Assembly (NCBI GenBank): GCA_019239775.1
Contig: JAFAZN010000310.1
Coordinates: 1 to 63,963, forward strand
Reading direction: 5' to 3'
DNA from: Chloroflexota bacterium
Lineage (GTDB): Bacteria; Chloroflexota; UBA6077; CF-72
Length of the DNA stretch: 63,963 bases
In this document: positions 1 to 8,124 of the stretch, in pieces
Layout of the letters: every line of letters begins with the position of its first letter
How positions within the stretch are numbered: position 1 is the stretch's first letter
Notes under the pieces: model-generated
Told to the model about the DNA's origin: nothing
The model's database searches: none
What the model saw: the letters and a program-made list of their open reading frames with translations, nothing else
Made by a program: the position numbers and the translations under genes

Positions 1-1
1 C

Positions 2-787
2 AAGGACCAGGCGCACAACGGTCCGCCGGATGACTACCAGGACTACTGGGATTTCGTTTCCGCGTTCGTGTCGCGCTACGGCACCGGGTCAACGATTGGC
101 CGGGTTCAGGCGATCGAGGTGTGGAACGAACCGAACCTCGATCGCGAGTGGGGCGATCAGACCATCAACCAGCAATCCGCGGCGGACTACGTCCGGCTTC
201 TTGGCGGTGCGTATCAGGCGGCCCATCGTGCGGACCCGAACATCATCGTTTTGAGCGCGGGTCTCTCGCCGAACGGTGTGACGGACGGGCACTCCGCGGA
301 CGACCTGGAGTATCTGAAGTGGATGTACGCCGCCGGGTTGCGCGGCAAGTTTGATGCACTGGGTGCGCACGCCAACACGCAGGCCCCCGACGTTTCTGTG
401 CCTCTGGGCGTTTTGAAGGATTTCCCACATCCGAGCTTCTACTTCCGTCGCATCGAGCAATTGCGCCAGGTCATGGTGGATAGCGGGGACGCTGCGAAGC
501 AGGTGTGGTTGACCGAGTGGGGCTGGACGGCCGATACGGTCCATCCCGCGTACAAGTGGTTTGCGGTTTCAGAAGCCAAAAAGGCGACCAACCTGGTGGA
601 GGCGTTCGAATACGCGCGCCAGAATTGGGCGCCCTGGATTGGCGTCATGACGGTTTGGACCTTGCCTGATCCGACATGGACGTCGGATCGCGAAGAGTAC
701 TGGTGGGCCATTACCAATCCTGATGGCACCCCGCGACCAGCCTACGACGCGATACGCGTGAGCCGCCTGAACGGTCTTCTGCCCTAG
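2..787 (+). CDS. Clan GH-A glycoside hydrolase, 5'-truncated by the window edge
   Basis: This is the C-terminal part of a secreted TIM-barrel glycosidase of clan GH-A (cellulase/GH39-like). The reading frame is open from base 2, so the start, signal peptide and first barrel strands lie outside the window. The acid/base glutamate sits in WNEPN (Glu codon 128-130) and the nucleophile glutamate in WLTEWGWT (Glu codon 515-517). Both also occur at the matching places in the next gene, which is clearly a paralogue (shared stretches such as SFYFRRIEQLRQ and REEYWWAI). The two genes form a tandem duplication. A role in cleaving extracellular polysaccharide is inferred from the fold; the substrate cannot be read from the sequence. 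Confidence 0.88.
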   Translation, partial: KDQAHNGPPDDYQDYWDFVSAFVSRYGTGSTIGRVQAIEVWNEPNLDREWGDQTINQQSAADYVRLLGGAYQAAHRADPNIIVLSAGLSPNGVTDGHSADDLEYLKWMYAAGLRGKFDALGAHANTQAPDVSVPLGVLKDFPHPSFYFRRIEQLRQVMVDSGDAAKQVWLTEWGWTADTVHPAYKWFAVSEAKKATNLVEAFEYARQNWAPWIGVMTVWTLPDPTWTSDREEYWWAITNPDGTPRPAYDAIRVSRLNGLLP

Positions 788-1118
788 GTATTTCTGCTGT
801 TCTCCACCCTCCGGAGAGAAGGTGTATCCTCCAACAGGGTTAGGGCAGTTCGGCTTATCCGGCCCAGAGCGCCATACGCGGTAGCAGGGGTAAACAACCA
901 GGCAGAATCCTGGACCTCGTGGTTGACCGCCGAAGCGCCTCTGCGCAGTAATAGGTCCAAAAACCCGGGGAGATGCGCCGTAGGGTCCAAAACCAGGGGA
1001 CATTCCTTGACTCACTGTTGAGTGGAGGGACCAAGTACTTCTGTCCTGGTACGTCGGGACGGATCTCCCCCGTGTGGGGCTTGGGCGGCGCAGCTTGCGC
1101 GGGTAAACACCGCGTGCT
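788..1118. other. Intergenic region between tandem glycosidases
   Basis: About 330 bases without a credible gene. The only structure I see is a pair of imperfect 20-base direct repeats at 952-971 and 981-1000, described separately. Short ORFs on both strands here have no recognisable motif or good ribosome binding site. Confidence 0.6.
952..1000. repeat. Imperfect direct repeat pair, possible remnant of a mobile-element end
   Basis: Two copies with a 29-base period: TAGGTCCAAAAACCCGGGGA at 952-971 and TAGGGTCCAAAACCAGGGGA at 981-1000. The core CCAAAACCAGG recurs, inverted, in the intergenic repeat at 33868-33928. Paired, sequence-related motifs in otherwise empty DNA resemble degenerate insertion-sequence ends, but no transposase is present. 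The IS origin is inference. Confidence 0.45.
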
Positions 1119-2387
1119 GTGCAATTCCCTACTCAGTCTCTGGCGCGCGTGCTCGGCGCCACGCTGCTGGTCGGCGCCATGGTGTGGCCGGCCGCGACGT
1201 TTGCCGAAGATGCGGCCACTCCCGACGATACACAAGTGATTTCCGACGTCACCGGTCCAGTCACGTCGGATCTGTCGGCCCCAGCAGTTGCCACGCTGCC
1301 CGCGCCAACACCGACGACGGCGCCGGCGCCGAGCGCTGTGCCGTCCACCCCATCGGTCGTAGCCGACCACAGTTACGGCATGAACATCTTTGTGTGGGGT
1401 CACCCGGACACCACCGGCCGCGACCTGGGTGTCGTCAAGCAGGCTGGCTTCACCTGGCAGAAGACTCTGTTCTCCTGGCGTGACATCGAAGGCAAGTGCA
1501 AGGGTTGCTACGACTGGAACGAGGCCGACCGAATCGCCAAGACGACCACCGACGCGGGCATCAAGCTGCTGGTACGCATCGACTTTCAGCCGGATTGGGC
1601 GCGCGCGGATCACGCGCACAACGGTCATCCGGACAACTTGCAGGACTACTCTGATTTCGTGCAGGCCGTCGCGAACCGCTACAAGGCCGGCTCGCCGTAC
1701 GGCACCGTCGGCGCGATCGAGATCTGGAACGAGCCGAACCTCGAACGCGAGTGGGGCGACCCTATTTCACAGCAAAGCGCCGCGCTCTACGTGCAGATGG
1801 TGAAGCGCGCGTATCAGGCGATCAAGTCCGTGTCTCCCACCACGCTGGTTGTCACCGCTGGCTTGAGCCCCACTGGTTGGAGCGACGACAGCGCACAGCC
1901 GGATGACAAGTTCCTTCAGTGGATGTTCGACGCGGGCCTCGGTGGCTGGTATGACGTCCTGGGCTTGCACGGCAACAGCCAGGTCTCCGATCCGACCGCC
2001 GCGATCGGGAGCATTCCCGGGCTCAGCGATGGCAGCTTCTACTTCCGTCGCATCGAGCAGCTGCGCCAGATCCAGGTGGCCAATGGCGACGCCAACAAGC
2101 CGATCTGGTTGCTGGAGTTCGGCTGGACTGCCGACGCGGTGCACCCCAACTATGCCTGGTTTGCAGTATCCGAGCAGCAGAAAGCGCTGAACATCATGTC
2201 GGCGTTCCAGTACGCGCGAGCGAACTGGCCGTGGCTTGGGACCATGTTCGTCTGGACCCTGCCGGATCCGAGCTGGAACTCACAGCGCGAAGAGTACTGG
2301 TGGGCGATTGCCAATCCCGACGGCACGCCGCGGCCCGCGCTGACGGCCATCCTGCAGGCTGCACAGGCGAAGCAGCTCCCGACGTAG
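1119..2387 (+). CDS. Secreted clan GH-A glycoside hydrolase
   Basis: A 422-residue secreted glycosidase. It starts at a GTG, followed by a hydrophobic signal peptide (about residues 9-29, ending near AATFAED) and a Pro/Thr/Ala/Val linker (about 50-80) before the catalytic TIM barrel. The likely acid/base is Glu205 in EIWNEPN and the nucleophile is Glu333 in WLLEFGWT. A C-terminal EEYWWAIANPDGTPRPA segment closes the barrel as in its upstream paralogue. It is a tandem duplicate of the gene ending at 787, and the 331-base gap suggests its own promoter. The family is placed as cellulase/GH39-like; exact GH number and substrate are not resolvable by eye. The start is uncertain because no strong ribosome binding site precedes it. 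Confidence 0.85.
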   Translation: MQFPTQSLARVLGATLLVGAMVWPAATFAEDAATPDDTQVISDVTGPVTSDLSAPAVATLPAPTPTTAPAPSAVPSTPSVVADHSYGMNIFVWGHPDTTGRDLGVVKQAGFTWQKTLFSWRDIEGKCKGCYDWNEADRIAKTTTDAGIKLLVRIDFQPDWARADHAHNGHPDNLQDYSDFVQAVANRYKAGSPYGTVGAIEIWNEPNLEREWGDPISQQSAALYVQMVKRAYQAIKSVSPTTLVVTAGLSPTGWSDDSAQPDDKFLQWMFDAGLGGWYDVLGLHGNSQVSDPTAAIGSIPGLSDGSFYFRRIEQLRQIQVANGDANKPIWLLEFGWTADAVHPNYAWFAVSEQQKALNIMSAFQYARANWPWLGTMFVWTLPDPSWNSQREEYWWAIANPDGTPRPALTAILQAAQAKQLPT

Positions 2388-2483
2388 GTCGCGAAGTCGC
2401 GAGTTGCGAGTCACGGGCTCGACCGTTCCGCTGCGAACGTGTCGAGCGCTCGCCGCAGAGGCAGTCCCTACAACCAGGAGGGT

Positions 2484-3749
2484 CTAGCGCAACCTGACCG
2501 GCATGCGTTTGATGCCGTTGATGAAATTGCTCCGCAAGCGCGCGGGCTGTCCTGCCAACTGGATGTTCGGGTAGCGCGCAAACAGCTCCTCGAACATCAC
2601 GCGAATTTCCTTCTTCGCAAATCCCGCGCCGAGGCAGAAGTGTTCGTGATGTCCGAACGCGAGGTGGTCGTTCGGCGAACGCGACACGTCAAATCGGTAC
2701 GGATCAGGGAATACCTCTTCGTCGCGGTTGGCCGACGGGTACCACATCAGCACCGCGTCGCCTTTGCGAATCTCCTGGCCGCGAATAGCAGTGTCCTCGG
2801 TGGCGCGGCGCGACATGTGGTGCAGCGGCGAGGTCCAGCGCAAGATCTCATCCACCGCGCTGTCAATCAGGCCGGGCATGTCAGCTTGCAATCGCGCCCG
2901 TTCGGCAGGATGTTCGCACAGCGCAAGCAATCCGCCCGAAATAGCGTTGCGCGTGGTCTCATTTCCGGCCAGCACCAACAGGAAACAGAACGCCAGGATG
3001 TCGTGTTCATCCAACCGCTCGCCGTCGACTTCGGACTCCAGCAACACACTGACGAGGTCGTCCTGTAACCCGTTCGCGCGACGTTCCTTCAGCATTTCAG
3101 CGAAGTACGCGGTCATCTTCAAGCGGCCGTCGAGACCGGTGCGAGTGGAGGCTGTCACGGTACCGCGTTGATCCGCGGGCATGACTGCCGCCTGATACTC
3201 CGGATCCGCTGCCCCGAGCACCTGGTTGGTCAATTCGAACATGAGCGGCCAGTCCGGCTGCGGAATGCCCATCAAACCGCAAATGACTGCCAGCGGCAAC
3301 TGGCTGGCGATTTCCAGGACAAAGTCGCATTCGGTGCGGTCGGCGACACGATCCACCAGTGTCCGGGCGATCTCACGAATGCGCGGCTCCATAGCGTTCA
3401 CTGCGCGCGGAGTGAAGCCTTTGTTGACGAGCCGCCGCATCTTGACGTGGCGGGGCGGGTCCATCGTAATGATGCTGATGCCGCCCGGTTGATTGATCGC
3501 ATTCGGGTTGTTTTCGGGGTCGCGCAGGCCCGGTCCGCTGATGCCTTTGGCCGAGCTGAAAAGCATCGGATGGCTCGAGACGTAAAGAATGTCGCTGTAC
3601 TTGAGCAGCGACCAGAAGCCTTTCAGTTCGTCGTTGCCTTCGTTCCAGTGCACCGGCGACTCGCGCCGCAGCAACCGGAACGCTTCGTGCGCCTCCCCGC
3701 GCTCGAAGATGTCCAGATCCAGGAAGTTGATCTGCTGGATAAGGGTCAT
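2484..3749 (-). CDS. Cytochrome P450
   Basis: A soluble bacterial P450 of 421 residues, the usual length. The I-helix oxygen-activation motif appears as AGNETTRN and the ExxR motif as EILR. The heme-binding loop is FGHHEHFCLG, with Cys372 as the thiolate ligand. The canonical second glycine (FGxGxHxCxG) is replaced by Glu. Overall features fit the CYP125/CYP142-like or linalool-hydroxylase-like bacterial group that oxidises sterols, terpenes or fatty acids; the substrate is not determined. Its ATG overlaps the stop of the upstream channel gene by four bases (ATGA), so the two are translationally coupled. No ferredoxin partner is adjacent. Confidence 0.93.
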   Translation of the reverse strand: MTLIQQINFLDLDIFERGEAHEAFRLLRRESPVHWNEGNDELKGFWSLLKYSDILYVSSHPMLFSSAKGISGPGLRDPENNPNAINQPGGISIITMDPPRHVKMRRLVNKGFTPRAVNAMEPRIREIARTLVDRVADRTECDFVLEIASQLPLAVICGLMGIPQPDWPLMFELTNQVLGAADPEYQAAVMPADQRGTVTASTRTGLDGRLKMTAYFAEMLKERRANGLQDDLVSVLLESEVDGERLDEHDILAFCFLLVLAGNETTRNAISGGLLALCEHPAERARLQADMPGLIDSAVDEILRWTSPLHHMSRRATEDTAIRGQEIRKGDAVLMWYPSANRDEEVFPDPYRFDVSRSPNDHLAFGHHEHFCLGAGFAKKEIRVMFEELFARYPNIQLAGQPARLRSNFINGIKRMPVRLR

Positions 3750-4429
3750 GAGGCGGCCAGTATAAGGCCTCGCCTGACAAAGGGAAGCTCAAATCCCAGT
3801 ATCGAGTGAAACTGCAACGCGATCAGCGCCGCGATGCTGATGTACGTGTTGATGATGCTGAGTAGAAACGCCAGCGCATACAGCACCTGGTAGCTCACCA
3901 CGCGGCGCGAGTGAATGAGCCGGGCGGCCGGCGGAAGTTCGTCACGGAGCAAACCAGCGCGGGCGGCGTATCGAATGCTGGCCATGAGCAGCAATCCAAG
4001 TAGCAGCAGGTTCAACCAGTAGACGCCGAGGGCCACGCGGTAGGTGATGAACTGGGCCAGCAGCGACGTCGAGAACGGCAGCAGCGTGACCGCACACAGG
4101 AAGCCAATATGGATCCAGGACAGCACGCGCGTGCTCTCTCGAAAGTGGTTCAGCTGCGCCTGCTGGCCGAGCCAGAAGATGCCTAACGTCATGAAGCTCA
4201 TCAGGTAGGTGGAGATACTTGGTCCCAGCTTCGCCAGTGCCTGGCCGAGCAGAACCTCCTGGTCCAATTCACCGGCAGTCCAGATCGGAGCCAGGGTGTG
4301 CGCGGCATCCATGACGGGGACGTGGAGCTCGAGCACCAGCAGCGTCATGGCCACTGCGAAGATTCCGTCGCTCAAGGCAGACAGGCGTTCGAGGCTCCGC
4401 CCGGCGATGCGACTGTAGTGCGTTTGCAT
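3746..4429 (-). CDS. TMEM175-family (DUF1211) ion channel protein
   Basis: A 227-residue integral membrane protein with about six hydrophobic segments. The N-terminal RLSALSDGIFAVAMTLLVLE is the signature of bacterial TMEM175 proteins (FSDGIFAIAITLLVLE-like). This signature lines the pore of these potassium-permeable channels and is followed by the SYLMSFMTLGIFWL segment typical of the same family. The gene is the first of a two-gene unit with the P450 downstream, overlapping it by ATGA. Why a channel is coupled to a P450 is unknown. The ATG is followed by a short basic cytosolic tail, as expected. Confidence 0.85.
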   Translation of the reverse strand: MQTHYSRIAGRSLERLSALSDGIFAVAMTLLVLELHVPVMDAAHTLAPIWTAGELDQEVLLGQALAKLGPSISTYLMSFMTLGIFWLGQQAQLNHFRESTRVLSWIHIGFLCAVTLLPFSTSLLAQFITYRVALGVYWLNLLLLGLLLMASIRYAARAGLLRDELPPAARLIHSRRVVSYQVLYALAFLLSIINTYISIAALIALQFHSILGFELPFVRRGLILAAS

Positions 4430-4558
4430 GACGTACGCATGTTGCCTCGCACGCGAAGCCTTTTTTTCTTTAGAGGCCCAACTTTATTGACATCCGTCGC
4501 GGAGCGCTCCAGGCTGGACGGCGGGAACCCATTTTCGACCCCGTGGGAGGTACCCGCT

Positions 4559-5116
4559 GTGCTCAAGTATGCAAGGCGGCTTGCGTTGTGCGCGCCACTT
4601 CTGGCGCTTCTGGCAATCGTCATAGGGCTGCCGGCATCGGTGGCGTTCGGCGATGAGGATTCGCGCTCATTCAGTACGCGGTTTCTCGGACTCAACGAAG
4701 TTCCGCCGAATATCACCGACGCGACGGCATCGCTGCGCTTGACGATCGACGGCAGTGGCAATAGCGCCACGATCACCTATACGTTCACGTTCTCCAACTT
4801 ACGCGCGCCAGTCACGCAGGCGCATATTCACTTTGCGCCGACCAAGGTGAGTGGCGGCATCATGGTGTTCCTTTGCGGCACCGCCGCCAGTCCTGGCCCG
4901 GCAGGTACGCCTACGTGTGTTTCGGGCACCACGATCACGCGCACGCTGAAAGCCAGCGACGTCGTTGGCCCGACGGCACAGGGCATCGCACCAGGTGTTG
5001 ACATGGGCAGCGTCGTGCAGGCCATTCGGGCTGGTGACGCGTATGGCAACGTCCACAGCACGATGTTCCCCGGCGGCGAGGCGCGCGGCCAACTGGTTCG
5101 CAGCGACCGCGACTAG
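4559..5116 (+). CDS. Secreted CHRD-domain protein
   Basis: A 185-residue exported protein. I place the start at a GTG (4559) because GGGAGG lies at 4545-4550, eight bases upstream, and the product then begins with a clean signal peptide (MLKYARRLALCAPLLALLAI...ASVAFG). The frame is open further upstream, but that part looks non-coding. The mature part is a CHRD domain: it opens with FLGLNEVPP, contains AHIHF, and ends with GNVHSTMFPGGEARGQL. CHRD domains occur in animal chordin and in many secreted bacterial proteins, with no settled bacterial function. The gene is divergent from the TMEM175/P450 unit. Confidence 0.85.
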   Translation: MLKYARRLALCAPLLALLAIVIGLPASVAFGDEDSRSFSTRFLGLNEVPPNITDATASLRLTIDGSGNSATITYTFTFSNLRAPVTQAHIHFAPTKVSGGIMVFLCGTAASPGPAGTPTCVSGTTITRTLKASDVVGPTAQGIAPGVDMGSVVQAIRAGDAYGNVHSTMFPGGEARGQLVRSDRD

Positions 5117-5247
5117 CGCACTCGGCAGCGCCGACGACTCTTCTGGCGTCCGCGCTGCTATCGCTCGGAGGATGAAACCCCCAAAGGAAAAGACGGACGA
5201 GGCGCATGGCGCAGCGGCCATTAGGTCGGCGTTACCCTTGCAAGCGA

Positions 5248-6159
5248 ATGCCTGAACACGCACTTCCGACGAAGGCCGAAGTCGAGAGCTATCTGCGCGA
5301 TCGTCGCAATTGGGGGCGTTGGGGCGCCGATGACCAGGTCGGCGCGGTCAACTTGATCACGCCCGAAAAACGGGCGCGCGCAGCGGGACTTGTCCGCAGC
5401 GGGCGGGCGGTCTCGCTGTCCCGCCCGTTTCCGAAGGAGCCGGCGGTTAACAATCCGACTCCCGCCCAGCACTTCATGAAACTCCTCGATCGTGGCAGCG
5501 GCGGCGCGGCGATCGACTATTACGGCATTTCCTATCACGGCCAGGCATCCACGCACCTGGATTCGCTCTGCCACGTGTGGAACGAAGAAGGTATGTGGAA
5601 CGGCCGCAGTCCATCGGAGGCCATCGGCTTCGATGGAGCGAAGTGGGGCGCCATCACCAACTGGCCAACCGGCATCATCACGCGCGGTGTGCTGCTGGAT
5701 GTGCCGAAGTTCCGGGGTAAACCGTTTGTCACCCAGGAGGAACCGATCCACGGCTGGGAGCTTGCGGAAATCGCGAAATCTCAGAACGTTCAACTGGAAG
5801 CGGGTGACGCGGTATGCGTGTACGGTGGCCGAGAAGCGTGGAATCGGAGTAACGCAACCTGGGGCTCCGGTACGTCACGACCAGGATTGCACGCCTCGTG
5901 TCTGCCATTCATACGGGATAGCGATGTGTCGCTCCTGGTGTGGGACATGATGGATCACATGCCCAACGGGTACGACATCCCGTGGTCAGTCCACGGTGTG
6001 ATTTTCGCGTATGGCGTCGGCCTGGTAGACAACGCGCTGCTGGAGCCGCTGGCGGCTGCCTGCGCGCAGGAGAACCGGTACGAATTCATGTTGATGGTGC
6101 TGCCGCTGGTAGTGCCCGGCGGGACCGGTTCACCCCTGAACCCGGTGGCGCTGTTCTGA
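5248..6159 (+). CDS. Cyclase-family metal-dependent hydrolase (kynurenine formamidase-like)
   Basis: A soluble protein of 303 residues from the ATG at 5248; an in-frame ATG at 5206 would add 14 poorly conserved residues. The motif HGQASTHLDSLCHV matches the HxGTHxDxPxHF metal site of the cyclase/kynurenine formamidase superfamily (COG1878), with the usual Pro replaced. Other family blocks are NLITPEKRARAAGLVRSG near the N-terminus and GDAVCVYGGREAW in the middle. Members hydrolyse amides, lactones or cyclic substrates with Mn or Zn; the substrate here is unknown. It stands between the CHRD gene and an ABC transporter without an obvious functional link. Confidence 0.82.
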   Translation: MPEHALPTKAEVESYLRDRRNWGRWGADDQVGAVNLITPEKRARAAGLVRSGRAVSLSRPFPKEPAVNNPTPAQHFMKLLDRGSGGAAIDYYGISYHGQASTHLDSLCHVWNEEGMWNGRSPSEAIGFDGAKWGAITNWPTGIITRGVLLDVPKFRGKPFVTQEEPIHGWELAEIAKSQNVQLEAGDAVCVYGGREAWNRSNATWGSGTSRPGLHASCLPFIRDSDVSLLVWDMMDHMPNGYDIPWSVHGVIFAYGVGLVDNALLEPLAAACAQENRYEFMLMVLPLVVPGGTGSPLNPVALF

Positions 6160-6212
6160 TCCGCCGCGCCTGAGCGCCGCGCCTGAGCCGTGCGCTGTAC
6201 CCTTCGCAGGCG

Positions 6213-8018
6213 ATGCTGCGCGCGGTGGGTCTGGTCAAAGAATTCGGGGTCCTGCGCGCCGTCGACGGCCTGAATTTCGAGGTTGGCGCAGGCGAAATCT
6301 ACGGCCTGCTCGGCCCAAACGGTGCTGGCAAAACCACGGCGATGCGCATCCTCGGCGGCCTGCTGCAACCGACCGCCGGTTGGGCAACGGTCGCCGGCTA
6401 CTCGGTTACTCACCAGCCTGACGCCGTGCGCGGCAGCGTCGGCATCCTCACCGAGGTGCCGGGCCTCTACGCAAGGCTCACCCCGTGGGAGTACCTCGAC
6501 TTCTTCGCTCAACTGCACGACATTCGCCAGCGCAGGGGACGAATCGAGGAGATGTTGCGCCTCGTGGGGCTTTGGGACAGACGCCACAGCGTGATGCGGC
6601 CCTTCTCGAAAGGCATGCAGCAGCGCGTGGCGATCCCGCGCACGCTGCTGCAGGATCCGCCGGTCTTGTTATTGGATGAGCCGACCGCGGCACTGGATCC
6701 GGAGGCCGCGCGCGGGGTGCGCGATTACGTGCGCGACCTGGCCGCCTCGCGAGGTCGAACGGTGCTGCTGTGCACCCACAATCTGTTCGAGGCCGAGCAG
6801 CTTTGCCATCGCTTGAGCATCGTGCGAGGTGGCCGACAGTTGGCCGAAGGCACGCCGACCTCGCTGCGGGCGCGTGCTGTCGCGACGTGTGTTTTGCGCG
6901 TGGGCGAGACGACTTCCGAACTCCTGGAAGGTCTGCACGGCCTGCCCCAGATCGACTCGATCAAAGTGGAGAGCGCGGGGCGCATCGTCTATCAGGCCCC
7001 AGATACGGCGGCGGCAAATCCAGTGGTGGTGCGGACAGCCGTGGCGGCTGGCGCGGACGTGCTATCGCTCAGCGAGACCGCGGCGTCACTCGAGGACGTG
7101 TACCTCGAGGTCATTGCTGCGCCCGCGCTGCCCTCGGCGACCCTTGCGGCGATTGCGCCAGAGCCTCTGGGTGACCTGAAGCCGGCCGCGAGGCGCAGCC
7201 GGTGGAGTCATGCGCGGCTGATTGCGCTCCGCGAGCTCCGCGAAATGCTCCGCGATCCGAATTTGATGTTGCCACTCATCGTGATGCCTTGCCTCATCGG
7301 GTTGCTGGCGGGCATCAGCTCGTTTGCATCGTTTGGGCCCAGCACCGGGGCGGTCGGCACGGCGATGACCAACGCTGCCCTGGACCGATTGCCCGATACG
7401 GCCGTGCAACGGCTGAGCAATCTGCCCACCACCGACCGTGAAGCGACGCTCGAAACGCTGCTGAAAGCGTTTTCAATCCCGCTGTTCTGGGTGATTCCCG
7501 TTGCGTTGACGCCGGCGGTCGCGGCCGACAGCTTTGTTGGTGAGCGCGAGCGCTTCAGCCTCGAACCGCTGCTGGCCGCGCCAGTCGCGACAACGCAAGT
7601 ACTGCTCGGCAAACTGTTTGCCGGGGTTATTCCCGCGGTTGGCGGCACAGCGCTTGGCGTCCTCGTGCTGTGGATCATGACCGTGCTTTCGCGAACGCAG
7701 CTCTATCCCCGAGTGCTCATCGCCGACCCCGACTGGTTGTTTTCGTTGCTGGTGGTGACACCCCTGGTGGCGCTGTTCACCGCCGGCGTGGCCGCGCTGA
7801 TCTCCACCAGGGTGAGCGGCTTTCGCGTGGCCTACCAGTTGAACGGACTGATCGCATTGCCCATCGTGCTGGTCCTGATTCCGGCCGCCGCATTCGGCTT
7901 TCTGCTCGATGCAAACGCCCTCGGCTACGTTGCCGGGCTGTTTGCCGTGGTCGACGTCATCGTTATTCTCTGGGCCAACCGGTTGTTTGACCGAGAACGC
8001 CTGCTCAGCAAGCGTTAG
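6213..8018 (+). CDS. Fused ABC-2 type transporter: ATPase plus permease
   Basis: A 601-residue half-transporter joining both NatA/NatB-like components in one chain. Residues 1-240 are the ATPase: Walker A GPNGAGKT near residues 34-42, a signature reading SKGMQQR, and Walker B LLLDEPTAALDP. Residues 330-600 form an ABC-2 permease with about six membrane segments, starting at a basic RLIALRELREMLRDPNLMLP segment. Such proteins export drugs, lipids or ions, and sodium export is the best-known role of Nat proteins. The fusion is less common than split genes. The ATG lies 53 bases after the cyclase-family gene, so the two may be co-transcribed. Confidence 0.88.
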   Translation: MLRAVGLVKEFGVLRAVDGLNFEVGAGEIYGLLGPNGAGKTTAMRILGGLLQPTAGWATVAGYSVTHQPDAVRGSVGILTEVPGLYARLTPWEYLDFFAQLHDIRQRRGRIEEMLRLVGLWDRRHSVMRPFSKGMQQRVAIPRTLLQDPPVLLLDEPTAALDPEAARGVRDYVRDLAASRGRTVLLCTHNLFEAEQLCHRLSIVRGGRQLAEGTPTSLRARAVATCVLRVGETTSELLEGLHGLPQIDSIKVESAGRIVYQAPDTAAANPVVVRTAVAAGADVLSLSETAASLEDVYLEVIAAPALPSATLAAIAPEPLGDLKPAARRSRWSHARLIALRELREMLRDPNLMLPLIVMPCLIGLLAGISSFASFGPSTGAVGTAMTNAALDRLPDTAVQRLSNLPTTDREATLETLLKAFSIPLFWVIPVALTPAVAADSFVGERERFSLEPLLAAPVATTQVLLGKLFAGVIPAVGGTALGVLVLWIMTVLSRTQLYPRVLIADPDWLFSLLVVTPLVALFTAGVAALISTRVSGFRVAYQLNGLIALPIVLVLIPAAAFGFLLDANALGYVAGLFAVVDVIVILWANRLFDRERLLSKR

Positions 8019-8124
8019 GCGTCTCAACCGAAGCGCAACCGGGGCTGGGCAAGCTGGCATACGGCATGTGGCGCGCCGCGGAGTATAAAAGGGCCTACAC
8101 AGAAGGGGATTGGACGGAGCGCAC

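Noticed and set aside
4298-4558. Upstream extension of the CHRD gene
   Set aside because: The GTG at 4559 has a good ribosome binding site and a signal peptide; the upstream part overlaps the divergent gene and is not protein-like.
6160-6190. Short direct repeat CGCCGCGCCTGAG in the gap before the ABC gene
   Set aside because: Thirteen bases in GC-rich spacer; no dyad or spacing suggests a site.
8080-8096. AT-rich TATAAAA-like box before the TIR-rhodanese gene
   Set aside because: No partner -35 element is recognisable; a promoter is likely somewhere here but I cannot define it.
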